Source: Nocardia nova NBRC 15556
GTDB lineage: Bacteria; Actinomycetota; Actinomycetes; Mycobacteriales; Mycobacteriaceae
DNA: 64,000 nucleotides
Assembly (NCBI RefSeq): GCF_001613005.1
Contig: NZ_BDBN01000038.1
Coordinates: 21,342-85,341 of the forward strand
Direction of reading: 5' to 3'
The position numbers and the translations under genes were made by a program. This document shows positions 24,601 through 31,352 of the stretch, one piece after another; the first letter of the stretch is position 1; each line of letters begins with the position of its first letter. The notes beneath the pieces are model-generated. The model was not told the origin of the DNA. It did no database searches and saw only the letters and a list, made by a program, of their open reading frames with translations.

Positions 24601-25863
24601 ATGAGTTTCGACGCGATGCCCGAATGCCCGTATGTCGACAGTGATCACGAGCGCATGGTGTCCGAGACCTCGCCCACGGCGGGGTTGCGGTGGTCGCCCG
24701 CACCGGCGCGGCGCAGCGACTTCGCGCGGGACCGGGCGCGGGTGCTGCATTCGGCGGCGTTGCGGCGACTTGCCGACAAAACCCAGGTGATGGGTCCCCG
24801 CGACGGCGACACGCCGCGCACCCGGCTGACCCACTCGCTGGAGGTCGCCCAGATCGGGCGCAGCATCGCCGAGGGGCTGGGCTGTGACGCGGACCTGGTC
24901 GATCTGGCCGGGCTGGCTCACGACATCGGCCATCCGCCGTACGGCCACAACGGCGAACGCGCCCTCGACGAATTCGCCGACGCCTACGGCGGGTTCGAGG
25001 GCAACGCCCAGAATCTGCGGATTCTGACGAGATTGGAGCCGAAGGTCTTCGATGCGGCGGGGGAGAGTTACGGCCTCAACCTGACCCGCGCCGCCCTCGA
25101 CGCCACCGTCAAATATCCGTGGGGCAGAACGGCTTCCGGTGCGAAGTTCGGCGCCTACGACGCCGATCTGGACCGGCTGAGCTGGGTCCGCAAGGGTGCG
25201 CCCGAGCGGCGGCAGTCGCTGGAATCGCAGGTCATGGACTGGTCCGATGATGTGGCGTACTCGGTGCACGATGTCGAGGACGGGGTCATCGCGGGCCGGA
25301 TCGATCTGCGAGCGCTCGCCGATCCGGCCGAACAGGCCGCCCTCGCCGAACTGGGCCAGCGCCAGCACCGCGACCTGTCCGCCGACGATCTGATCGCGGC
25401 CGGTCAGCGGCTCTCGCAGCTGCAAGTGATCGCCGAGGCCGCCGGCTACGACGGCACCCTGCGCGCCTCGGTCGCGCTCAAGCGGCTGACCAGCGATCTG
25501 GTCGGCCGGTTCGCGACCGCGGCGGTCGAGGCGACCCGTGCCGCATGGACCGGGCAGTCGCTGTGCCGCTACGCCGCCGACCTCGAGGTGCCGGCCGTGG
25601 TGGCCGCGGAGGTCGCGCTATTGAAAACGGTCGCCCTGCGGTACGTGATGTCGGACCCCGAACATCACAAACGCCAGGCCGAACAGCGCGAGCGCATCCG
25701 ATTCGTGGCCGACCGCCTGCTGGCCGGCGCCCCCCAGGGCCTCGACCCGATCCTGCTGCCGTGGTGGGAGGCGGCCACCGACGACACCGCCCGCGTGCGC
25801 GTGATCGTCGACCAGATCGCCTCCTACACCGAGAGCAGGCTGGAACGGATCGCGGCCCACTGA
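24601..25863 (+). CDS. dgt: Deoxyguanosinetriphosphate triphosphohydrolase-like protein
   Basis: HD-domain dNTPase that removes triphosphate from deoxynucleotides; the actinobacterial enzyme is 420 residues here. Features are RRLADKTQVMGPRDGD, TRLTHSLEVAQIGRSIA (first His), the HD pair in LAHDIGHPPYGHNGERAL (about 116-133) and MDWSDDVAYSVHDVED (about 215-230). The ATG at 24601 has no obvious Shine-Dalgarno; 24616 and 24655 are in-frame alternatives. It precedes dnaG as in M. tuberculosis, but here a dead insertion element lies between them. Confidence 0.93.
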   Translation: MSFDAMPECPYVDSDHERMVSETSPTAGLRWSPAPARRSDFARDRARVLHSAALRRLADKTQVMGPRDGDTPRTRLTHSLEVAQIGRSIAEGLGCDADLVDLAGLAHDIGHPPYGHNGERALDEFADAYGGFEGNAQNLRILTRLEPKVFDAAGESYGLNLTRAALDATVKYPWGRTASGAKFGAYDADLDRLSWVRKGAPERRQSLESQVMDWSDDVAYSVHDVEDGVIAGRIDLRALADPAEQAALAELGQRQHRDLSADDLIAAGQRLSQLQVIAEAAGYDGTLRASVALKRLTSDLVGRFATAAVEATRAAWTGQSLCRYAADLEVPAVVAAEVALLKTVALRYVMSDPEHHKRQAEQRERIRFVADRLLAGAPQGLDPILLPWWEAATDDTARVRVIVDQIASYTESRLERIAAH

Positions 25864-25884
25864 CCCCGGTCGTCGGCGTGGGCC

Positions 25885-26060
25885 CTGACTTTGGGAGGCG
25901 CAACGCAGAACTGACGCTGGCTGACCGCGTCTTTACCTGCGGATGTGGCTACCGGCTCGATCGAGACCTCAATGCCGCGATAAATCTCGCACGCTGGGCG
26001 GCCGCCCAGCATGAACCCCCGGACCCCCGAGCAGGAGGCCGGGTCATCAACGCCCGCTGA
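25885..26060 (+). pseudogene. 3' remnant of a TnpB (IS200/IS605 OrfB) gene
   Basis: Starting just after the dgt stop, the frame reads GPDFGRR..ELTLADRVFTC, then CGYRLDRDLNAAINLARWAA, and stops at 26060. This is the C-terminal zinc ribbon and the RuvC-III block (DRDLNAA) of TnpB. Only about 58 of roughly 400 residues remain. GPDFG looks like a former CPDCG with both cysteines changed by single-base substitutions (TGC to GGC, TGT to TTT), so the zinc ribbon is broken. No tnpA or left end is seen. Confidence 0.75.
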
Positions 26061-26061
26061 C

Positions 26062-26106
26062 GGGAAGGCTCTGACCAGCACCGTCGAGTGCCGGTGAAAC
26101 CTTCCC
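26062..26106 (+). other. Nested hairpin at the right end of the TnpB remnant
   Basis: GGGAAGG (26062-26068) pairs with CCTTCCC (26100-26106), and inside it CACCG (26079-26083) pairs with CGGTG (26092-26096). In intact elements the 3' end of tnpB and the adjoining right end encode the omega (guide) RNA scaffold, and this structure sits exactly there. It is a fossil candidate for that scaffold; the exact boundary is unknown. Confidence 0.4.
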
Positions 26107-26209
26107 GAGAGACGTGGGAACCGACGTTCACGCCGTTTGCCGCGGTGGGGACCGACGACGCCCGAGAAGGGCGGTGCCGACCGATCAACCATGGTCGTTC
26201 GACACGCTT

Positions 26210-26215
26210 TAGACT
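26210..26215 (+). promoter_or_regulatory. -10 box of the dnaG promoter
   Basis: TAGACT lies 8 bases before the GTG at 26224, so the transcript should begin at or next to the start codon (leaderless). The upstream 100 bases belong to the insertion-element remnant, so any older -35 or dgt read-through may have been altered. Confidence 0.5.
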
Positions 26216-26223
26216 CGGATGCC

Positions 26224-28134
26224 GTGGCAGGTCGACTTCCGGATCGCGATATCGCGGCAATACGTGAACGCGTACGCATCGAGGATGTCGTCGGTGAGTA
26301 TGTGTCGCTCAAGCGGGCCGGTGCGGACTCGCTGAAGGGGTTGTGCCCGTTCCACGACGAGAAGTCGCCGTCGTTCCACGTGCGGCCGAACCACAGCCAC
26401 TTCCACTGCTTCGGTTGTGGCGAGAGCGGCGACGTGTTCGCGTTTCTGCAGAAGATCGACCACGTCGGATTCGTCGAGGCGGTCGAGCAACTGGCCGACC
26501 GGATCGGCTACAAGATCAATTACGAGGGCGGCGGAACCTCGGTGCAGCGCGACCGCGGCACCCGTTCCCGGCTGGTCGCCGCCAATGCGGCCGCGCACGA
26601 GTTCTATCAGGCGCAACTGCGCGAACCGGGCGCGGAGGTGGCTCGCAAGTATCTCACCGACCGCAATTTCGATGCCAACGCCGCGCGGCATTTCGGCTGC
26701 GGTTACGCCCCGGCCGGTTGGGACACGCTGACGAAATACCTGCTGCGCAAGGGTTTCGACATCAAGGAGCTGGAGGCGGCGGGGCTGTCCAAGCCCGGCC
26801 GGCACGGCCCGATCGACCGGTTCCACCGCCGGCTGCTGTGGCCGATCCGGAATCTGAGCGGCGACGTCATCGGATTCGGCGCCCGGCGCCTGTTCGACGA
26901 CGACCAGATGACCGCGAAGTACATCAATACGCCGGAAACGGTGTTGTACAAGAAGTCTCAGGTGCTGTTCGGGCTCGACCACGCCAAGCGGGAGATCGCC
27001 AAGAGCCACCAGGCGGTGGTCGTCGAGGGCTACACCGATGTGATGGCCATGCATCTGGCGGGTGTGACGACCGCGGTCGCCTCCTGTGGCACCGCCTTCG
27101 GCGACGAGCACCTGTCGATGCTGCGCCGGTTGCTGATGGACGACAATTTCTGGCGCGGTGAGATCATCTACACCTTCGACGGTGATGCCGCCGGCCAGGC
27201 AGCGGCGCTGAAGGCCTTTTCCGGTGACCAGAAACTGGCCGGGCAGACCTATATCGCGGTCGCCCCCGACGGGCAGGACCCGTGTGAATTGCGTCAGCGT
27301 TCCGGCGACGGTGCGGTCCGCGACCTGGTGGCCCGGCGGGTCCCGTTGTACGAGTTCGTGATTCGCGGCCTGCTCGCCGACCACAACCTCGACACCCCCG
27401 AGGGGCAGGTGGAGGCGCTGCGGCGCGCGGTGCCCGTGGTGGCGCAGATCAAGGACAACGCGCTGCGCAAGGCGTACGCCACGAAGCTGGCCGGGTGGGT
27501 CGGCTGGGACGACATCCAGCTGGTGGTGCGACGGGTCGGTGACCACGCCCGCCGCGGTAAGCCGGTGAAGGGCGTGCCCGGCCGCGAAGCGGCCGCCGAG
27601 ACAGCGGTCGCGGAGTCGGCCGCCGCCCGCCCGAATCCGGGTGATCCGGTGCTGCTGCCGCAGCGGCAAGTACTCGCCGCCGCCCTGCAGTATCCGGCGA
27701 CCGCGGGACCGATCTTCGACAGTCTCGAGCCCGAAGCGTTCACCCACCCCGCTTACACCGCCGTGCGCGCCGCCCTCGCCGCCGCCGGTGGCACGGCAGC
27801 GGGACTCGGTGGCGCGGAATGGGTTTCGCGCGTCGCCGATCACACCGACGATCTGATGCTGCGCGCACTGGTCTCCGAACTGGCCGCCGAGCCGCTCCCG
27901 GTCAAATCGATGGACGACATCCCCCGGTTCATCTCCGGCGTGCTGGCGCGGGTGCAGGAGGCGTGGGTCGGGCGCCAGGTCGCCGCGCTCAAGTCGAAAC
28001 TGCAGCGGGTCTCGTCGACCGAACAGCCGGACGACTACATGGCCCTGTTCGGCGATCTGGTCGCCCTCGAGCAGTACCGCAAGAGCCTGCTCACCCAGGC
28101 CATGGGCAACTCGGATGATTTCAACGTGGCCTGA
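26224..28134 (+). CDS. dnaG: DNA primase DnaG
   Basis: Primase that lays RNA primers for the replicative polymerase. The 636 residues contain the CHC2 zinc domain (CPFHDEKSPSFHVRP and HCFGCG, about residues 41-66), the catalytic core with FGARRLFDDD and the TOPRIM acidic motif VVVEGYTDVMAMH (about 264-276) plus FDGDAAG, and the C-terminal DnaB-interacting helical domain (about 470-636). The GTG at 26224 gives VAGRLPDRDIAAIRERV, aligned with the mycobacterial N terminus; the upstream ATG 26137 lies in the IS remnant. Confidence 0.96.
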   Translation: MAGRLPDRDIAAIRERVRIEDVVGEYVSLKRAGADSLKGLCPFHDEKSPSFHVRPNHSHFHCFGCGESGDVFAFLQKIDHVGFVEAVEQLADRIGYKINYEGGGTSVQRDRGTRSRLVAANAAAHEFYQAQLREPGAEVARKYLTDRNFDANAARHFGCGYAPAGWDTLTKYLLRKGFDIKELEAAGLSKPGRHGPIDRFHRRLLWPIRNLSGDVIGFGARRLFDDDQMTAKYINTPETVLYKKSQVLFGLDHAKREIAKSHQAVVVEGYTDVMAMHLAGVTTAVASCGTAFGDEHLSMLRRLLMDDNFWRGEIIYTFDGDAAGQAAALKAFSGDQKLAGQTYIAVAPDGQDPCELRQRSGDGAVRDLVARRVPLYEFVIRGLLADHNLDTPEGQVEALRRAVPVVAQIKDNALRKAYATKLAGWVGWDDIQLVVRRVGDHARRGKPVKGVPGREAAAETAVAESAAARPNPGDPVLLPQRQVLAAALQYPATAGPIFDSLEPEAFTHPAYTAVRAALAAAGGTAAGLGGAEWVSRVADHTDDLMLRALVSELAAEPLPVKSMDDIPRFISGVLARVQEAWVGRQVAALKSKLQRVSSTEQPDDYMALFGDLVALEQYRKSLLTQAMGNSDDFNVA

Positions 28135-28148
28135 TCGTTCCATTCGGA

Positions 28149-28978
28149 ATGAGATCGATCTCTTTCCATCGCTCCGGGACCGAACTGACCGCCGAGATCG
28201 TCGACGGTGACGGCCCGCCGCTGGTGATCGTTCCGGGGGTCATGTCCGATGCCGCCACCTGGCGGCCCGTCGTGGAGCGGCTCGGACTGTCCAATCCGGT
28301 GGTGACGATCAATCGCCGCGGACGGCTGCCGAGCGGCCGCTGGGAGCCGACTACTCCGTACGGACCGAGATCGACGACTTGCACCGCATCCTCGACGCCC
28401 TCGGCGCGGCGGTGGAGCTGTTCGGATGGAGCTACAGCGGACTGATCGCCCTGGAGGCGGCCTGTGAGCGGTCGGATCTTCGGTCGGTGATCGCCTACGA
28501 ACCGGTATCGGCGCCCTTCGCCCCCGCCGCGATTCCCGCGCTGCGCGCCGCCGTCGACCGCGGTGATCTGGATGCGGCCGTCCGGCTGGTCAACACCGAT
28601 GTATCGGGCTTCTCTACGGAATATGTTGCCGCCCTGCGGGAATCGCCGGTGTGGGCGGTGCTGCGCCCGCTGGCGGCGCCGCTGCCGACGGAACTCGCGG
28701 CAATCGAGGCCTACCGGGTGGACCTGCGGCGGTATCGGGCGCTGAGCGTCCCTGTCACCCTGCTGCTGGGCGAACTCAACGCGAACGCCGCACCCTACGG
28801 CGCCGCATTCGACCGCATCGCCGGCGCACTGCCGCGGGCACGCATCGACCGGCTATCGGGGCAGGGGCATCTGGCGCACGCGCAGGCGCCGCACCTGCTC
28901 GCCCGCCACATCGCCGCGGCGGTACGCGCGGGCTCGCCGGCCGAAGCGGAGCCCGGGAAAAATCGGCTCGGCCGGTAG
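28149..28978 (+). pseudogene. Alpha/beta hydrolase broken by a single-base deletion
   Basis: An alpha/beta hydrolase begins at ATG 28149 in one frame (LVIVPGVMSDAATWRPVVERL, VVTINRRGRLPSG) and continues in another from about 28337 (ADYSVRTEIDDLHRIL, nucleophile elbow GWSYSG, late catalytic His in GQGHLAHAQAPH). The switch is localised to 28335-28337: one missing base after AGCGG would restore S-G-P-L-G-A-D-Y-S-V. Both halves look otherwise intact, so the event is recent or a sequencing error. Full length would be about 276 residues. Confidence 0.8.
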
Positions 28979-28987
28979 TTGGGCGAT

Positions 28988-29033
28988 CCGGTGGCACGCT
29001 GCCCGGTGGAAACGTCGGGCAGCGTGTCACCGG
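28988..29033. terminator. Bidirectional terminator between convergent genes
   Basis: A 17-base stem: the arm at 28988-29004 (CCGGTGGCACGCTGCCC) pairs with 29017-29033 (GGGCAGCGTGTCACCGG) with one G-T wobble and a 12-base loop. It lies between the hydrolase pseudogene and the convergent small-protein gene. No T-run is present. Confidence 0.8.
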
Positions 29034-29042
29034 GATCGTGGC

Positions 29043-29288
29043 TCAGCGGCGGAGCTGGTCCTGGGGGACGAGGACGGTGGTGCGCTCGTCGATCGGCTCC
29101 ATGGGTTCGAGCCGCGGCTGGGTATTGAGGCGGTCCGACAGCTTCTGGCGGCTGGCCTGAACCAGTTTGCGGGTGACCGGGCTGGCGGCGACAGCACGGG
29201 TGGTCTTGCTGATCTGCTCGTAGCGAGCCCGCCCCGCCTTGGCCCCCAGCACATAACCGGCTGCGACGCCGATGATCAACCGCAGCAT
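29043..29288 (-). CDS. Small membrane-anchored protein (YtxH-like)
   Basis: 81-residue protein with one N-terminal helix containing small-residue motifs (MLRLIIGVAAGYVLGAKAGR), then a basic amphipathic stretch with Arg-Tyr-Glu and VTRKLVQASRQKLSDRL. This layout resembles the YtxH general-stress family. The ATG at 29288 has GGAGGAG about 9 bases upstream; the frame stays open further upstream without sense. The function is unknown. Confidence 0.75.
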   Translation of the reverse strand: MLRLIIGVAAGYVLGAKAGRARYEQISKTTRAVAASPVTRKLVQASRQKLSDRLNTQPRLEPMEPIDERTTVLVPQDQLRR

Positions 29289-29516
29289 TCTTTCGGGCTC
29301 CTCCCAGTAGCTGTCCGCGCCGTACATCCTGCCCGACATCGAGTCGGACTGTCGATCCGGCACCACCTTGCCAGACCCCACCGACAATTTCCGATCCTTA
29401 CCGCCGGGCTCTCGAATTCCCCACCGGCACACTTTGGTTGGAGACCGCGGTCAGGGCCGTGCCGCCCGCCCCCGACACGCCGCTCCGTTCCGCATTTCCC
29501 CAGCTCCCGGGCCGAT

Positions 29517-29546
29517 TTGGGGAGCGGACCGGACATAAGCTAAAGT
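29517..29546 (+). promoter_or_regulatory. Probable promoter of tRNA-Asn
   Basis: TTGGGG (29517-29522) and TAAAGT (29541-29546) are 18 bases apart; TAAGCT at 29536-29541 is an alternative -10. The tRNA begins 37 bases after the -10. The rest of 29289-29583 shows no coding potential. Confidence 0.5.
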
Positions 29547-29583
29547 TTGTGCTCGGCCGGCCCGCACGGGCTGACCGGAGCAA

Positions 29584-29656
29584 TCCCCTATAGCTCAATT
29601 GGCAGAGCAGCCGACTGTTAATCGGCAGGTTTCTGGTTCGAGTCCAGATGGGGGAG
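29584..29656 (+). tRNA. tRNA-Asn (anticodon GTT)
   Basis: 73-base cloverleaf. The acceptor stem TCCCCTA pairs with TGGGGGA (one G-T wobble), D arm GCTC/GAGC, anticodon stem GCCGA/TCGGC around CTGTTAA (anticodon GTT), variable loop AGGTT, T arm TCTGG/CCAGA around TTCGAGT, discriminator G. CCA is not encoded. A strong terminator follows after 5 bases, so it is a single-gene unit. Confidence 0.97.
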
Positions 29657-29661
29657 CAGAA

Positions 29662-29706
29662 AACAGCCCCTGGCCTGTGGGAACGTACCACAGACCAGGG
29701 GCTGTT
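29662..29706 (+). terminator. Rho-independent terminator after tRNA-Asn
   Basis: A 19-base near-perfect stem: AACAGCCCCTGGCCTGTGG (29662-29680) against CCACAGACCAGGGGCTGTT (29688-29706), with loop GAACGTA and a T-rich tail (TTCTCGTTCT). Confidence 0.9.
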
Positions 29707-29826
29707 CTCGTTCTGAGAGCCCTGGCCTGGGCGAACGCCGGCCGTCCGATTCGGGATCCTCACCGCCGGGCGGTCGCAGGGCGCGGGGATACGATGTGCG
29801 CCGCGAACGGGCTCACGAGGAGATCG

Positions 29827-30297
29827 ATGGACGAGGCGGCATACGAGCAGGCGAGTCCCGCTGTGCAGGCGCGCATCCGGGAGAGTTTCGAGCGGCAGGG
29901 CCTGATGCGTCATCTGGGCGCCCGGCTCGCCCATATCGGTCCGGGTCGGGTGCACATCGAACTGCCGCACCGGCCCGAGGTGACGCAGCAGCACGGGTAT
30001 GTGCATGCCGGCGCCACCAGTGCCATCGCGGACAGCGCCGGCGGATATGCGGCATACACGCTGTTCCCCGACGACTCCTCGGTGCTGACAGTGGAGTACA
30101 AGATCAATCTGCTCGCCCCGGCCGAGGGGGATCACCTCGAGGCGGTCGGTGTCGTCCTCAAATCGGGGCGCACGCTGACCGTGTGCAGGCTGGAGGTGTT
30201 CGGGGTCCGCGACGATCGGCGCACACTGATCGCGACCGGCCAGCAGACGTTGATCTGTCTGAGTGGCGCATCGGATCAGCCGATCCGGAAGCCGTAG
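29827..30297 (+). CDS. PaaI family hotdog-fold thioesterase
   Basis: 156-residue acyl-CoA thioesterase-like protein. The hotdog signature HGYVHAGATSAIADSAGGYA (about 57-76) marks the PaaI helix and catalytic region, followed by the LTVEYKINLLAPAEGD strand. The ATG at 29827 is preferred because GAGGAG precedes it by 5 bases; ATG 29793 is in frame but lacks a good site. Its 3' end overlaps the convergent protease gene by 22 bases. Confidence 0.88.
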   Translation: MDEAAYEQASPAVQARIRESFERQGLMRHLGARLAHIGPGRVHIELPHRPEVTQQHGYVHAGATSAIADSAGGYAAYTLFPDDSSVLTVEYKINLLAPAEGDHLEAVGVVLKSGRTLTVCRLEVFGVRDDRRTLIATGQQTLICLSGASDQPIRKP

Positions 30298-30944
30298 CCG
30301 ACGATCCCCGGACGGGAGTTGATCTCGGCCAGCACACCCTCGATGCCGGAGAACCAGAACGGGCCGGCCGGTGTCGTGGGGTTGATCTGCGAGTCGATGC
30401 CCACCAGACCCGTGCCCTGGTAGGCGGGGGAGCCGCTGTCGCCGTTGAGGCCCGGGACGGAGGTGTGGATCACATTGTCGGTGACCGAATCGACCTGGCC
30501 GCTGGTGGAGCGGGTGGTGCTGCCGTATTTGTCGAGGCGGCTGCCGGGGGCCGGGACCGCACCGACGTGATCGATCACGGCGCCGTTCGGGGCCACGGTC
30601 GAGATGTCGATGCCGGGGCGCAGTGCGATGACGGCCCAGTCGCTGGTGGAATCCGATTGCAGCAGCGCCCATTTCGATGTCCAGCTGGCGTAGTGCCCGA
30701 TCCTGCCGATGGCGGGGGCGACGACGCTCTGCCCGGGGCTGAACATGCAGTGACCGGCGGTGAGCGCCACCGCGTTGCCCGCTGCGTCGTGTCCGGCCGC
30801 GGTGATCGTGCAGAGGCCGAGCGAGGTGCCGGGCCCCACCGCCCGGGCGGGCGAATCGGCGGGAGCCACCGCCGGCGCCGCCAGGACGACGGCTCCGGCC
30901 AACAGCGCGGTTGCGATGATCGATCTCTTCATCTGCTCGGCCAT
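30276..30944 (-). CDS. Secreted S1-family serine protease
   Basis: 222-residue trypsin-fold protein with a Sec signal peptide (KRSIIATALLAGAVVLAAPA, cleavage near residue 30). The catalytic triad can be read: His in LTAGHC (about 63-68), Asp in SDWAVIAL (about 101) and Ser in GLNGDSGSPAY (about 167). This is the chymotrypsin-like type common in nocardiae and mycobacteria. Start ATG 30944 (MAEQM) or 30932 (MKRS), the latter giving a more typical signal peptide. Probably released outside the cell. Confidence 0.88.
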   Translation of the reverse strand: MAEQMKRSIIATALLAGAVVLAAPAVAPADSPARAVGPGTSLGLCTITAAGHDAAGNAVALTAGHCMFSPGQSVVAPAIGRIGHYASWTSKWALLQSDSTSDWAVIALRPGIDISTVAPNGAVIDHVGAVPAPGSRLDKYGSTTRSTSGQVDSVTDNVIHTSVPGLNGDSGSPAYQGTGLVGIDSQINPTTPAGPFWFSGIEGVLAEINSRPGIVGYGFRIG

Positions 30945-31279
30945 GGCGCCCTCGGCGTCACTCCTCCCTACCGCCTGCGATGTCGCTGCAGCCTTTTCTA
31001 CGGACAGGATGCCGGCCGTTCATAGGGTCTTCGGTCACTTGCCGAGGAATAGTCGCGATCGGCTCGGGTAGTGCGCGTGATGGGGAGGGAAAACGCGTCC
31101 GAAGACCGGGATCGAACGCCGAGGCCGCCCGCAGCTGTCCTGCTCGGGACCGGCCCAAGCTGTGCCGTCGGTTGAGCGACCGGGATCTCAAGGACTGCAA
31201 CGACTTTCGCTCGCCGTCGCGGGCCGGAGGGTCTGCTCGTCGAAGTTCGCCGCACGGCCCTTTCGGTAGCCGAGCGAAC
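30945..31279. other. Long intergenic region upstream of the catalase gene
   Basis: About 335 bases between the divergent protease and catalase genes. Overlapping open frames exist on both strands, but none has a ribosome site or recognisable product. No repeat or hairpin stands out before the stress-type promoter at 31280. Confidence 0.5.
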
Positions 31280-31304
31280 GTTTGTCTCCGGACCGGGCGG
31301 GTAT
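31280..31304 (+). promoter_or_regulatory. SigF/SigB-type general-stress promoter of the catalase gene
   Basis: GTTT (31280-31283), 15 bases, GGGTAT (31299-31304). This matches the mycobacterial/streptomycete SigF-SigB pattern GTTT-N14-17-GGGTA. The predicted start near 31311 leaves about 42 bases of leader with AGGAGG before the ATG at 31353. The same arrangement recurs before the glycosyltransferase and DUF2795 genes. Confidence 0.65.
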
Positions 31305-31352
31305 CGGCTCGGTGACCGAGCGGTTCGGCGTACAGCGGCAGGAGGTCGGGAG

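Noticed and set aside
22162..25425. Very long minus-strand open frame (about 1087 codons) opposite the TPM, MBL, DUF218 and dgt genes
   Set aside because: It runs antisense across four recognisable genes, is rich in His/Arg/Gly as expected for a shadow frame in high-GC DNA, and has no domain signal.
30980..31315. 111-codon plus-strand frame between protease and catalase genes
   Set aside because: No ribosome site, Arg/Ser-rich composition and overlap with the catalase promoter.
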